A stretch of DNA of 40,406 bases from a virus, in the IMG/VR virus record IMGVR_UViG_3300034103_001695, positions 1 through 40,406 of that record; one strand, 5' to 3'. The translations under genes and the position numbers were made by a program. A model generated the notes under the pieces. The model searched no databases and had not been told where the DNA came from. It saw nothing but the letters and a program-made list of their open reading frames with translations. The first letter of the stretch is position 1, and each line of letters starts with the position of its first letter. This document shows, in pieces, positions 1 to 7,944 of the stretch.

Positions 1-127
1 CACCGTTTGCCATGGGGCGATGGCGTGGTCGATCTCGCGTCCGTGTTGCGTCGGGTGTTTGATCTGCTCGCCGAGCTGCGGCCACGCGGATCGATCGACG
101 ACGACATCGACGGCGATTTCGCCGAGC
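1..127. repeat. Terminal overlap of a circular contig (left copy)
   Basis: These 127 bases are identical to the last 127 bases of the window. The repeat lies inside one open reading frame that continues across the join, so it marks circular closure by the assembler (127 is a common maximum k-mer length) rather than a biological terminal repeat. Unique genome length is 40,279 bp. Confidence 0.95.
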
Positions 128-387
128 TGGAACGGGCCAAACTGCGCGAGGAAGTCCGCAAGCTGATCCGCCAGAACGAGCTGCTCATGGTCGAGCTGGA
201 TGAGAACCAAGGCAAGCTGATCCCACGCGACGAGATCCGCGATCGGCTGGGGTGGTTGTCGAGCCGATTGCGATCGCTCGGCACGCAGTTTCGCCGATGC
301 AAAACCGGCGACGACGCGGCCGACAAGCTGAACGAGGCCCTCGAACAGATCGCCGCTGAGATCGCCGACGGGACACTGCAATGGTGA
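1..387 (+). CDS. Terminase small subunit, 3' part (gene starts at 40043)
   Basis: This is the C-terminal 128 residues of a 207-residue protein whose first 79 codons are at 40043-40279. The small subunit recognises the packaging site and recruits the large subunit. The visible part is rich in charged helices, with a long coiled-coil-like stretch (ELERAKLREEVRKLIRQNEL) followed by a KLIPRDEIRDRLGWLSSRLR segment. That arrangement is typical of the C-terminal half of lambda Nu1-type subunits. The stop overlaps the start of the GpA-type large subunit by seven bases, the usual order. An internal TTG at 7-9 could be mistaken for a start, but the frame is open through the circular join. Family assignment rests on context and helix pattern; no DNA-binding motif was confirmed. 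Confidence 0.75.
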   Translation, partial: HRLPWGDGVVDLASVLRRVFDLLAELRPRGSIDDDIDGDFAELERAKLREEVRKLIRQNELLMVELDENQGKLIPRDEIRDRLGWLSSRLRSLGTQFRRCKTGDDAADKLNEALEQIAAEIADGTLQW

Positions 388-2462
388 AGCCCGTCGACGA
401 GGAACTGCGGATCGCACTGGTCAACGGCCAGTCCCGGCCGCCGCGATCGTTTCGCAAGTGGATCACCGACGAGCTGATCATTCCTTCGGGCCGGTTCGCG
501 GGCGAACGGTTTAAGCTTGAGACACAACCGGTCCTGAACCTGTGGATCGACGCCGTCGATTCTCACGAGTGGACCGACCTCGTGTTCCAGGCCGTCACCC
601 AGATGGGAAAAACGCTGTTTGGGTTCGTCGCTCCTTTGCTCTATCACACTTGCGAACTGGCCGAAAACTTTGTCCTCGGTGTCCCGTTTGGGGACATGGC
701 GTCCAATAAGTGGGACGCCGACATTCTGCCGGTGTTGATGGCCTCGCCGGGCCTGCGGAAATTGCTCCCGCGTCGAGGCTCTGGATCCGGCGGCGGCAAG
801 ATCCGCGACAGTGTCCAGCTCGCCAACGGTGCGATCCTCAAGATTATGAGCGCCGGGGCCGACGACGCCGGCAAGGCCGGGTTCACCGCCCGTTGTCTGT
901 CGATCACCGAGGCGGCTCGATTCTCGAGCGCCGGCACATCGTCGACCGAAGCCGACCCGCTGCGCCAGCTCCGCGGCCGACAGCGATCATTCCCGCGGGC
1001 CGAGCGTCGCACCTACATCGAGGGCACCGTCACCATCGAGGACGAGTTGCCCTGGCGATTGCGTCCCGAGTCGACGCGCTCGCGGATCCTGACCCCCTGC
1101 CCGCATTGCTCGCGATACGTGGCCCCAGGACGCGAGGACCTGGTCGGGTGGCGTGATGCCCGCAGCGAATTCGAAGCCGCGAGCCTGGCGCACTGGCGGT
1201 GCCCGAAATGCGAAACGCCGATCACCGAGGCCGAACGGCGGGACATGGTGTCGGCCGCCAAGCTGGTCCACCACGGCCAGTCGGTCGACAAGCTGGGGCG
1301 GGTCAGCGGATCACCACCGACATCGAGCCGCCTCTGGTTCCATGCGACCCCGTTCGTGAACCTGCTACTCGGCCCGCCCGACATCGCCACCGACGAGTGG
1401 CTGGCAAGCAAAATCCCCGACGATTCACCCGACCGCATCCAAGCCGACAAGGAGCTGACCCAGTTCGTTTGGTCGCAACCCTACACCCCGCCCAAGATCG
1501 ATGGCGAGATCGAACTGGACCGCAAGTCGATCGGGTCGCGGATGGCCTCGATCCCGCGCGGAGTCCTGCCGGCCGATCGCGTCTTTACCACCCTGGGCAT
1601 CGACATGGGCGAAACAAAGTCGTGGTTCGTTTTGCTCTGCTCGCGAGCCGACGGCACACTGCACATCGCTGACTATGGAGACTTCGATGTCCGGTCCGAC
1701 CTGGCACTGCCCGAGGTTGCCATGGTGTCAGCTCTCCAGGAATTTTGGAGAGTTGTCGAGGCGGGGTGGCAGGTCCAAGGGGGCGAGATCGTCCAACCCG
1801 ACCAGGCGTGGATCGACGCCGGCCACGAGGAAAAAGCGATCTGGCAATTCGTGCGCAGTCTCGAATCCCGCCAGCGGCTTGGCCAACAGGTGTTCGCGTC
1901 GCGTGGTCGAGGCGAGACGCAGATCGGGACGTCAAAGTGGGTTCCCGTCAAGAAAACGGGCAACCAGGTCCGCCAGATCGATCCCGGTGGTCGGTGGTAT
2001 GTCGAGTGGGTCACACGTGGCCGAGTGTTCGAGGTCCACTGGGACGCCGACCACGCCAAGGTGATCGCACAACACAGCCTGACGATCGACCAGTCGTCAC
2101 CCGGTGCGACGTCGATGTTCGCCGCGTCGAGCCGAATGCACGAACGTTTCGCGCGTCACATCTGCAACGAACGACGCCGCGAGGAACACCGACCCGGCCA
2201 GCGGCCACGTTATCGATTTTATCGAACAGGCCCCAACCACCTGCTCGACGCGTTTGCCCAGGCACTCGCCGCACAGATCCGGCTCGGCTGGGAACCGCCA
2301 CGCGTTGATCTCGATGGTCCCGACGAGTTGGCCAACGATCCGGCCGCGGCCCCGCTGCGGTCGGCACAATCGCCGACGGTCAAGGCTAAGACCAAACCCA
2401 CCACACCCCAAGACGAGGCACGCAAGCAACGCCAGGCCGATTGGTTCGCAAAGTTCCGTTGA
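381..2462 (+). CDS. terL: Terminase large subunit, GpA family
   Basis: This is the packaging motor and nuclease that cuts concatemeric DNA and pumps it into proheads through the portal. At 693 residues it has the normal GpA length. In order it shows a deviant Walker A (TQMGKT, residues 73-78), a Walker B-like SITEA (174-178), and a zinc-binding module with CPHC (240-243) and CPKC (274-277). The nuclease domain has acidic positions in GIDMGETKSW (D408), IDAGHE (D479) and a C-terminal HLLDAFAQAL. The zinc module between ATPase and nuclease is characteristic of the lambda gpA family and supports cohesive-end packaging, though no cos site was recognised. The ATG overlaps the small-subunit stop, suggesting translational coupling. 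Confidence 0.95.
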   Translation: MVKPVDEELRIALVNGQSRPPRSFRKWITDELIIPSGRFAGERFKLETQPVLNLWIDAVDSHEWTDLVFQAVTQMGKTLFGFVAPLLYHTCELAENFVLGVPFGDMASNKWDADILPVLMASPGLRKLLPRRGSGSGGGKIRDSVQLANGAILKIMSAGADDAGKAGFTARCLSITEAARFSSAGTSSTEADPLRQLRGRQRSFPRAERRTYIEGTVTIEDELPWRLRPESTRSRILTPCPHCSRYVAPGREDLVGWRDARSEFEAASLAHWRCPKCETPITEAERRDMVSAAKLVHHGQSVDKLGRVSGSPPTSSRLWFHATPFVNLLLGPPDIATDEWLASKIPDDSPDRIQADKELTQFVWSQPYTPPKIDGEIELDRKSIGSRMASIPRGVLPADRVFTTLGIDMGETKSWFVLLCSRADGTLHIADYGDFDVRSDLALPEVAMVSALQEFWRVVEAGWQVQGGEIVQPDQAWIDAGHEEKAIWQFVRSLESRQRLGQQVFASRGRGETQIGTSKWVPVKKTGNQVRQIDPGGRWYVEWVTRGRVFEVHWDADHAKVIAQHSLTIDQSSPGATSMFAASSRMHERFARHICNERRREEHRPGQRPRYRFYRTGPNHLLDAFAQALAAQIRLGWEPPRVDLDGPDELANDPAAAPLRSAQSPTVKAKTKPTTPQDEARKQRQADWFAKFR

Positions 2463-2464
2463 TC

Positions 2465-2479
2465 GGCAACACCGTGACC
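2465..2479 (+). promoter_or_regulatory. Late-region repeat element, copy 1 (before capsid gene)
   Basis: GGCAACACCGTGACC begins three bases after the terL stop and 87 bases before the capsid ATG. It is identical to the copy at 9738, and the match with that copy extends, with some mismatches, for about 40 bases without gaps (shared TCGGGC then TACG). Related copies lie at 34711 and 37136. Every copy precedes a late unit, so it may be a phage-specific late promoter or an RNA control element. Function is inferred. Confidence 0.55.
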
Positions 2480-2551
2480 CATACCTCGGGCCCCTTACGG
2501 TTTTGACTCGGTTTTCTATCGACGTCGCATCACCACCGTCAAGGGTTTGAA

Positions 2552-4267
2552 ATGCTCTACACCGCGGCCCAATTAAGCTTCCTCGTCGACCGCGGGCTCC
2601 GACCTGACGCCGACGACGCAACCGCCGAAATTTTCCAGCGCTCGCTGTCGCCGATCGACGCCGAGGCATTTTTCCGGATCGACCAAGTGATCCCGCCCGC
2701 GAACGCCGACGCAGTGATGCGGCAAGGCGAGCCGCAACCGCCCACCCCACCGCCCACGCCCCCGGCACCGACCACGCCCGAGAACGTCACGCGATCGGAA
2801 CCGGCCCAGCCCGATCAACAGTCGATCGAGCGGATCATCGCCGAGCGATTGGAAGCCGAGCGCGTCGCCCGCGTCGCACGCGCCGAGTACATCACCACGC
2901 AAGCCGGGACCGACGGAGCCGTCTCGCCCGACATCGTGGCCCGAGCCCTCCGCGAAGATTGGCCCCAGGATCGCGTCGACCGCGAATTCCTCGCCGAAGT
3001 CCGACGCCGAGCCCCTTCCGCGGGTGCGGGTGGCGTGGGGATTCACGTCCAACGCGGTGCGACCACGCAATCGCTCCAGGCCGGTTTGCTCCTACGCATG
3101 GGGGTCAACCTCCAGAACGAACAGATCGCCAGCCGCGAGGCCGGTGTGATGTTGCGCCGCACGGGTGTCGACGCCAATTGGCTCCACCAGGCCAACACCC
3201 AGATCGCCCGCGGGGCGCAGTTGTCGCCCGAATTCGAACGAGCGATGGACGGCGGCCACGAGTACGCGTCCTACAGCCTGGTAGATTTCTGCCGGGCCGC
3301 GCTGCAAGCCCAAGGGATGCAGATCCCCGCCGATCGTGGCGACATGATCCGCCGCTCGTTGTCGACCGCGACACTGTCCGCGGTGTTCTCGACCGCGTTC
3401 AATCTGGCCTTTGTGCAGGGGTATCTCGAATACCCCGATTCGACGCTCGGTTGGACCTTCGAGAACCTCGACGTCGCTGATTTCAAGCCGCAGGAACGGG
3501 GCATGATGAACCCCGGGACTGGGTTCACGCTCCAACCCCGCGGCAAGGTCGAAGCGAACCACATCACGTACGACGACGCGCTCGAGCGTTACTCGATCGA
3601 GCGTTACTCGGGCCAGTTCCAAGTCGACGATCGGGACATCATCGACGACCGATTCGGCAACGTTTCGCAACACAGCCCGGCCGAGCTGGGCCGCATGGGT
3701 CGCGCCACCCGACCGCGTTTGGTTTACACCGCACTGTTGGCCAACGCCAACATGCGGGACGGCGTCACGTTGTTCAACGCGTCACACAACAACGTGTTGA
3801 CGTCGTCGGCCCTCGACGCGACGACGCTGGCCGCAGCTGCGTCGGCGATGGCTCGCCAGACGATCAACGGCAACACGTTGTCGAACCTGATGCGGTTCCT
3901 GATCGTCCCGTCGTCGCTCGCGTTTGCGGCGGCTCGGTTGATCAACTCGGCCGAATTGCGCGACACCACGGCAAGCCGCTTGGCCGGTACCGCCAACCCG
4001 CACGAAGGGCAGTACCAGATCCGCAGCGAGCCACTGCTCGACAACGGTGTCGGCGGTTTCTCGGGATCGACCACCACCTGGTTCGGATCGGCCGCCGGTT
4101 CGACCCAAAAGACGATCGAGGTCGGGTACCTCCGCGGGACGCAAGGGGCCCCATCGGTCGAGTCGTTCATGCTTACCGGCGGCTCGTGGGGCATGGGTTG
4201 GAAGGCCAAGCTGGACATCGGTGTCAAGCCGATCACCTGGCATTCGCTGCTCCGAGCCACCGCCTGA
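2552..4267 (+). CDS. Major capsid protein with N-terminal scaffold-like region
   Basis: This 571-residue protein forms the capsid shell. The C-terminal two thirds resemble the capsid half of the prohead protease/major capsid fusion proteins of many proteobacterial prophages. Landmarks include a conserved block around GVTLFNASHNNVLTSSALD and a following FLIVPSSLAFAA strand. The first about 150 residues contain a Pro/Thr-rich linker (residues about 60-76) and a long charged helix (QQSIERIIAERLEAERVAR), as expected of a scaffolding delta-domain removed by the phage protease. Here the protease is a separate gene at 36582, about 6.2 kb upstream across the circular join. The gene is preceded by the late element and followed by a strong hairpin, consistent with an independent, abundant transcript. 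Confidence 0.85.
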   Translation: MLYTAAQLSFLVDRGLRPDADDATAEIFQRSLSPIDAEAFFRIDQVIPPANADAVMRQGEPQPPTPPPTPPAPTTPENVTRSEPAQPDQQSIERIIAERLEAERVARVARAEYITTQAGTDGAVSPDIVARALREDWPQDRVDREFLAEVRRRAPSAGAGGVGIHVQRGATTQSLQAGLLLRMGVNLQNEQIASREAGVMLRRTGVDANWLHQANTQIARGAQLSPEFERAMDGGHEYASYSLVDFCRAALQAQGMQIPADRGDMIRRSLSTATLSAVFSTAFNLAFVQGYLEYPDSTLGWTFENLDVADFKPQERGMMNPGTGFTLQPRGKVEANHITYDDALERYSIERYSGQFQVDDRDIIDDRFGNVSQHSPAELGRMGRATRPRLVYTALLANANMRDGVTLFNASHNNVLTSSALDATTLAAAASAMARQTINGNTLSNLMRFLIVPSSLAFAAARLINSAELRDTTASRLAGTANPHEGQYQIRSEPLLDNGVGGFSGSTTTWFGSAAGSTQKTIEVGYLRGTQGAPSVESFMLTGGSWGMGWKAKLDIGVKPITWHSLLRATA

Positions 4268-4289
4268 TCGTGACGATATAACCCTGGTA

Positions 4290-4329
4290 GGGGCGGGTTC
4301 GATCGGTGAAAGCTGATTGAACCCGCCCC
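4290..4329 (+). terminator. Hairpin terminator after the capsid gene
   Basis: A perfect 11-bp inverted repeat (GGGGCGGGTTC at 4290-4300, GAACCCGCCCC at 4319-4329) with an 18-base loop lies 22 bases after the capsid stop. No U-run follows, so it may act as an attenuator or 3'-end stabiliser of the capsid message rather than a classical intrinsic terminator. Confidence 0.7.
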
Positions 4330-4379
4330 GTAGACAGTCCAACCAACCCAGCCATCCCGAACCGAATCGAGCCGTCCCG

Positions 4380-4844
4380 ATGCCCAAGTCCTACACGTTA
4401 GTCGTCACCCGTCCGTTCAATTGCGACGGGCGCGAATACACCCCCGGCGAGATCATCGGCAGCGTCGCCAGCGAGGTCCCTTGGGGGACGTTGCTGTCGG
4501 TCACCGGTGCGGCCGATCGGGTCGCGGCGATGGATGACAGCGAGGTCGACGACGAGGCCGACGAACCGTCGATCGAGCCCGAATCGGACATCGAGCCGAG
4601 CGCCGAAGCCGACGACGACACCGACACCGAACCACAAAGCCCCTCGACGCCCGCCCAGGACGAAGCCGGTAGCGATCTGCTCGCGATGGGGCTGACCCCC
4701 AAGATCGTCGAGTCGCTCGCCGCGGCCGGAATCAGCAACGCGGAAAAGCTGCTCGATTTCGTCGCCTGTGATGGCGACCTGTTGGACCTCGACGGGATCA
4801 AGGCCCGCGACAAAAAAGCCATCCTCAACGCCCTCAAGGTGTGA
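4380..4844 (+). CDS. Acidic protein with C-terminal helix-hairpin-helix domain
   Basis: This 154-residue protein has three parts. An N-terminal beta-rich segment (about residues 1-45, SYTLVVTRPFNCDGREY) is followed by a very acidic linker of Asp/Glu/Pro/Thr (about 50-95). The compact C-terminal domain (about 100-154) contains LTPKIVESLAAAGISNAEKL and DLDGIKARDKKAILNAL, a double helix-hairpin-helix pattern. It sits directly after the capsid gene, where lambda keeps head-completion genes, so a virion or head-DNA contact role is possible. The ATG at 4380 is chosen because the in-frame TTG upstream lies inside the terminator hairpin. I do not recognise a named family for the whole protein. Confidence 0.7.
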   Translation: MPKSYTLVVTRPFNCDGREYTPGEIIGSVASEVPWGTLLSVTGAADRVAAMDDSEVDDEADEPSIEPESDIEPSAEADDDTDTEPQSPSTPAQDEAGSDLLAMGLTPKIVESLAAAGISNAEKLLDFVACDGDLLDLDGIKARDKKAILNALKV

Positions 4845-4848
4845 CCCC

Positions 4849-5205
4849 ATGACACTGCGGACCGTCCTCAGCGCCGTCGCGGCGGTCCACGGTGCGATCG
4901 CGGCCGAGCCGATCACCTTCACCAACCCGGGCGGATCGGCCGAAAAGTTCACGGCCATCGTCTACGCGGAAAAGCGTAGTTGGCGGCAAAACGATCGAGG
5001 CCGCGAACAGGTCACTCTCCGCGACGTGATCGTCCCCGACCGGGTCGTCGTCGGTGCCCGGGTTACGATCACCGACCCCGACGGGTCGACGATCGGCTAC
5101 ACCGTCGAGTCGATCAAGATCGCCGCCAGCGGTCGCCGTCGTGCGACGTGTCGCCGGACCACCGCCGTCGAGATCACTCGGCCCAACTATCGGGGGAACA
5201 CATGA
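4849..5205 (+). CDS. Probable head-tail joining protein
   Basis: This 118-residue, beta-rich protein starts four bases after the previous stop and ends in a four-base ATGA overlap with the next gene. It contains strands such as RVVVGARVTITDPDGSTIGY followed by YTVESIKIAASGRRRATCRR, compatible with a small beta-barrel. Size and position match the lambda FII type head-tail connector (about 117 residues). That match is by gene order and size only, since no sequence signature was recognised. An open frame on the opposite strand is a shadow. Confidence 0.65.
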   Translation: MTLRTVLSAVAAVHGAIAAEPITFTNPGGSAEKFTAIVYAEKRSWRQNDRGREQVTLRDVIVPDRVVVGARVTITDPDGSTIGYTVESIKIAASGRRRATCRRTTAVEITRPNYRGNT

Positions 5206-5750
5206 CCCTCGGGTGGATCCGCAACACCGCCAACCTCGCCGCGGCAACGCTGTCACGTTGCCACGCGATCCGCACCTGGCAAGGTAACAACTGGACCGAG
5301 GCCCAGGCGTTGGCCCGGATCTACCACCACGCGTTGCCACCGCCCGGCAACTCACGCGAACACACCCTCGCCGAGCTGACCGCCCTACGTCCGTTCGTGT
5401 TGCTCTACACTGAACAACAGGACGGGCTGGACCTGAACCGCGACACCGCCGGCACCGACTGGGCACCACGGGCCAGCGGCCACCTGGTCGCGTGTTTCGA
5501 GGCGACGATCCCGACCGTCGATCTGGCCGACCCGTCCAAGGTGATGCGGGACTTCGAACAGTTCCTCGGCCTGGTGATCGGCACGGGCAACACCAACCAG
5601 CCCGGCCTCTACGAGCTGTTCGGCCAACCGGGCGAGCTGGCGGGGACTCGCGTCGTCTATCGCGGATCAGTTCGGACCGAGCCCGAGGACGTGGCCGACC
5701 TCGGGGACTGTCTCCGCGGGTGGCTCGATCTCTATTGGACGATGGGGTGA
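5202..5750 (+). CDS. Probable neck or tail-terminator protein
   Basis: This 182-residue protein is translated from an ATG overlapping the previous stop (ATGA). It has an N-terminal helical part and then alternating strands. Landmarks are RPFVLLYTEQQDGLDLN, HLVACFEATIPTVDLADPS and a C-terminal GDCLRGWLDLYWTMG. It sits in the head-tail connector cluster between the capsid gene and the tail genes, where tail terminator or completion proteins are encoded. The assignment is positional. Confidence 0.65.
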   Translation: MTLGWIRNTANLAAATLSRCHAIRTWQGNNWTEAQALARIYHHALPPPGNSREHTLAELTALRPFVLLYTEQQDGLDLNRDTAGTDWAPRASGHLVACFEATIPTVDLADPSKVMRDFEQFLGLVIGTGNTNQPGLYELFGQPGELAGTRVVYRGSVRTEPEDVADLGDCLRGWLDLYWTMG

Positions 5751-5754
5751 CGCG

Positions 5755-6273
5755 ATGATTGAAGCGATCACAGTCCGAGACCGAGGTGTCACCCCCCGGG
5801 GCCTGGCCCGTCAGATGCGCAAGGCCCAGGCCGAGGCGTGGGAGGATACGGGCCTGGAGTTTCAGCGGTCGTACGTGGGGGCCAGATTCACCGTCAAGCA
5901 CGCTCGCGAAGCCGGGTACGAAAAACGGAAAGGCGACGAGCTGGCCTGGGGATCCAAACAGTGGCGACGCAGCTACATGGGCATCAAGTGGGCACGACGC
6001 CGACACCAAAACCCGCTGGAATTCACTGGCGAAACGTACTGGGCGACCATCAAAAAATCCGGATCCAAACTCGATGCCAACAGCAACCGGGCCCAATTGA
6101 CGTTCATCGGTGCGCGCAAGCTGTCGTTCCGCCATCCCAAGAGCAAGATCCGGATGCAAGACGAATTCCGTCGGATCACGCCACGCGAGGCCCGCGAACT
6201 GGCCAAGTTTTACGACGGGGCGCTCGACCGGATCCTGGCCGCCAACAACGACCAAACCACTACCACCCTTTGA
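5755..6273 (+). CDS. Basic minor tail or neck protein
   Basis: This 172-residue, strongly basic protein begins four bases after the preceding stop. It contains an N-terminal helix (RGLARQMRKAQAEAWEDTGLE), a central basic block (KRKGDELAWGSKQWRRSYMG) and a C-terminal helix (ARELAKFYDGALDRILA). Size, charge and position are like lambda gpZ or HK97 gp10 tail-completion proteins, last in the head-tail connector series. The similarity is structural and positional; no diagnostic motif was seen. Confidence 0.6.
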   Translation: MIEAITVRDRGVTPRGLARQMRKAQAEAWEDTGLEFQRSYVGARFTVKHAREAGYEKRKGDELAWGSKQWRRSYMGIKWARRRHQNPLEFTGETYWATIKKSGSKLDANSNRAQLTFIGARKLSFRHPKSKIRMQDEFRRITPREARELAKFYDGALDRILAANNDQTTTTL

Positions 6274-6293
6274 ACGAACGGAGACACGACGAC

Positions 6294-6629
6294 ATGAGCG
6301 GATTGATCACGGCGGCGGTATCGGACAAGGCGGCTGAGGAAGCGATCAAAGTCGGCGGGAAATTCCTGACCGCGAACCACTGGTCGGTGATTTTCTTGGG
6401 CGGGTGCCTTGGGTTTTTGGCCTATCTGGCGATCGTCGTCGTCCCCCAGGTGAGTACCTCGATCAACGATGGCTACGCGAAAAACGCGGCGAGTCTGGAA
6501 AGAGCTATTGATTCGATCAAAGCCGAGAACGCAGAGTGGCGCGAATACAACAAACGAGTCCTCGATCTGTTGATCGAAAAAGGGTCGGCACTGCTGACCC
6601 CCAAGGACATCGCAGAACTGAACTTTTGA
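6294..6629 (+). CDS. Small membrane protein with coiled-coil tail
   Basis: This 111-residue protein has one clear transmembrane segment at about residues 28-48 (SVIFLGGCLGFLAYLAIVVV). A C-terminal helical region (SLERAIDSIKAENAEWREYN) with heptad-like spacing ends in LLTPKDIAELNF. A membrane anchor plus coiled coil resembles a holin, an Rz-like spanin or a superinfection-exclusion protein, and the sequence alone does not decide. It opens a run of three very small genes before the receptor-binding genes. Confidence 0.65.
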   Translation: MSGLITAAVSDKAAEEAIKVGGKFLTANHWSVIFLGGCLGFLAYLAIVVVPQVSTSINDGYAKNAASLERAIDSIKAENAEWREYNKRVLDLLIEKGSALLTPKDIAELNF

Positions 6630-6644
6630 CCCCAAGGTCTTTCG

Positions 6645-6785
6645 ATGAGTTGGTGGGAATATGCCCGTGATTGTTGGCTGTTGTCGTGTCCATCGTTTGA
6701 TGGCTCGATGTTTTCGATCATCCCGGACACAATACGGGCGATCGCGGAATACCTGACCACCAGCGGAGACGCCTCTGATGAGTGA
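6645..6785 (+). CDS. 46-residue hypothetical protein
   Basis: The short frame starts at an ATG 16 bases after the previous stop. It has an AAGG-containing ribosome-binding region and ends in an eight-base overlap with the next gene (ATGAGTGA). The product has an aromatic N-terminus (MSWWEYARDCWLL) and a short amphipathic C-terminal half. No function is recognised. The tight packing between two small membrane-protein genes suggests it is translated with them, but its size makes it uncertain. Confidence 0.4.
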   Translation: MSWWEYARDCWLLSCPSFDGSMFSIIPDTIRAIAEYLTTSGDASDE

Positions 6786-6963
6786 CGAACTAATCAACCT
6801 AATCTTTGGCCTGATCGCGGTGCTGGCGGTGTCGGCCTGGAACATCGCCTCGACGGCACGCGTGGCGAACAAACTAAAAGAACAGGCCGACCGAATCGAG
6901 CTAATGCTTCGCCGGGTCGAGACTGTGAACGAATCGAACACCAAACCAAACCCGCCCACCTGA
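6778..6963 (+). CDS. Small single-span membrane protein
   Basis: This 61-residue protein has one transmembrane helix at about residues 5-24 (LINLIFGLIAVLAVSAWNIA), followed by a charged amphipathic helix (ANKLKEQADRIELMLRRVET) and a polar tail. This is a typical layout for phage holin-like or Rz/i-spanin-like components. The neighbour at 6294 has a similar design, so the two may form a pair. It lies amid tail genes, away from the export cassette at 37-40 kb, so a lysis role is only one possibility. Confidence 0.6.
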   Translation: MSDELINLIFGLIAVLAVSAWNIASTARVANKLKEQADRIELMLRRVETVNESNTKPNPPT

Positions 6964-6973
6964 GACCCTGTTC

Positions 6974-7417
6974 ATGAGCGATGACGAGCTGCTGGCACTG
7001 ATCGACGGAGACGCCCGAGCGTCTCAACTCGCCGCCGTCGGCAACGATCGCGAGTGTGCCGATCGGTGTGTCGAGATCGCCCCGCGTGTACGAGTCCCGG
7101 TGTCGGCCGCTGATTTGCAATACCACTCGATGCTGTCGGGCAAGTGGGGCGAGATGCGGGTCCGAGCGTTCGACCCGGCCGAGCCAACGAGCGTTCGCGT
7201 GTTGTGCCATCAATTTCTTGACCAGGTTTCTGCCGGTCGTGGGATCGACCTGACGTTGCCCCAAGTGACGCAGATGCTCGAACACCTGACCGCCGCCGGT
7301 CTGGTGGATCAAGCCGCGATCGCCGCGATCAACGAGTTGTCGTGGGCACCCGCAACGATCGACGCGCGAGACGTCTCGCGGGTCATGATGCCGCGCCGAC
7401 CCGGAGGACATCTCTGA
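6974..7417 (+). CDS. Hypothetical tail-region protein
   Basis: This 147-residue protein is mostly helical. It has an acidic start (MSDDELLALIDGDARA), a central segment with CHQFLDQVSAGRGIDLTLPQ and a C-terminal AAIAAINELSWAP. The stop overlaps the next start by one base (TGATG). It sits between small membrane proteins and the putative adsorption genes, suggesting a virion structural or tail-associated role. I do not recognise the family. Confidence 0.6.
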   Translation: MSDDELLALIDGDARASQLAAVGNDRECADRCVEIAPRVRVPVSAADLQYHSMLSGKWGEMRVRAFDPAEPTSVRVLCHQFLDQVSAGRGIDLTLPQVTQMLEHLTAAGLVDQAAIAAINELSWAPATIDARDVSRVMMPRRPGGHL

Positions 7418-7944
7418 TGCCAACGTCATTTGCTGATCTAGTGCCGCAAACCCCGATCGTCTGGGGACCGTCAGGCGGGACCGGTGTGACCAAGATCATT
7501 TCGGTCAACGCGCTGGCGAACACTGCTGCGCAACAGGGTGAGTTTGTTGACCTCGGCGCAAACATTCCGCCGTGGCTCGCGATACACCTCTTTGTCGAGA
7601 CTGGCACTGCACCAACGGCGGGTGGAACTGCAGATCTCTATCTCGGTTGGTCGCACGACGGAACGCGTTTCCCGGCAAAGCTGACCGGGTCTGATGGCTC
7701 CTACACTCGCGGGACGAGTGATGCAAACCTGCGACAATTGGGCGGGCGGTTATTTAGCCTGGTCGCTACGAACGATCTGGAAACACGGTTGTATCAACAG
7801 CCTTGGTGGATTCAGCCGACGGCTCGTTATCTCGCCCCGCTGCTGATCAACAACTTCTCGGTCGCGTTTCGCAACCGCTCACCAGCTAGCGGCAATTTGA
7901 CTCGGATCGAGATCGTCCCCCATCGATGGAGGATCGGGGCGTGA
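7417..7944 (+). CDS. Putative virion protein upstream of receptor-binding gene
   Basis: This 175-residue beta-rich protein has a start overlapping the previous stop by one base and a stop overlapping the next start (GTGA). Segments such as GTADLYLGWSHDGTRFPAKL and NNFSVAFRNRSPASGNLTRI look like jelly-roll or lectin-like strands. Similar small beta proteins occur beside tail-spike or receptor-binding proteins. Its base composition begins to drop in GC toward the next gene. The function assignment is weak. Confidence 0.6.
   Translation: MPTSFADLVPQTPIVWGPSGGTGVTKIISVNALANTAAQQGEFVDLGANIPPWLAIHLFVETGTAPTAGGTADLYLGWSHDGTRFPAKLTGSDGSYTRGTSDANLRQLGGRLFSLVATNDLETRLYQQPWWIQPTARYLAPLLINNFSVAFRNRSPASGNLTRIEIVPHRWRIGA

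Noticed and set aside
1-127. Direct terminal repeats of a linear phage genome
   Set aside because: The repeat is only 127 bp, lies inside one uninterrupted gene and matches an assembly overlap. GpA-type terminases normally make cohesive ends.
4834-6255. A 473-codon minus-strand frame
   Set aside because: Arg/Gly/Pro-rich shadow of four coupled plus-strand genes, with no family resemblance.
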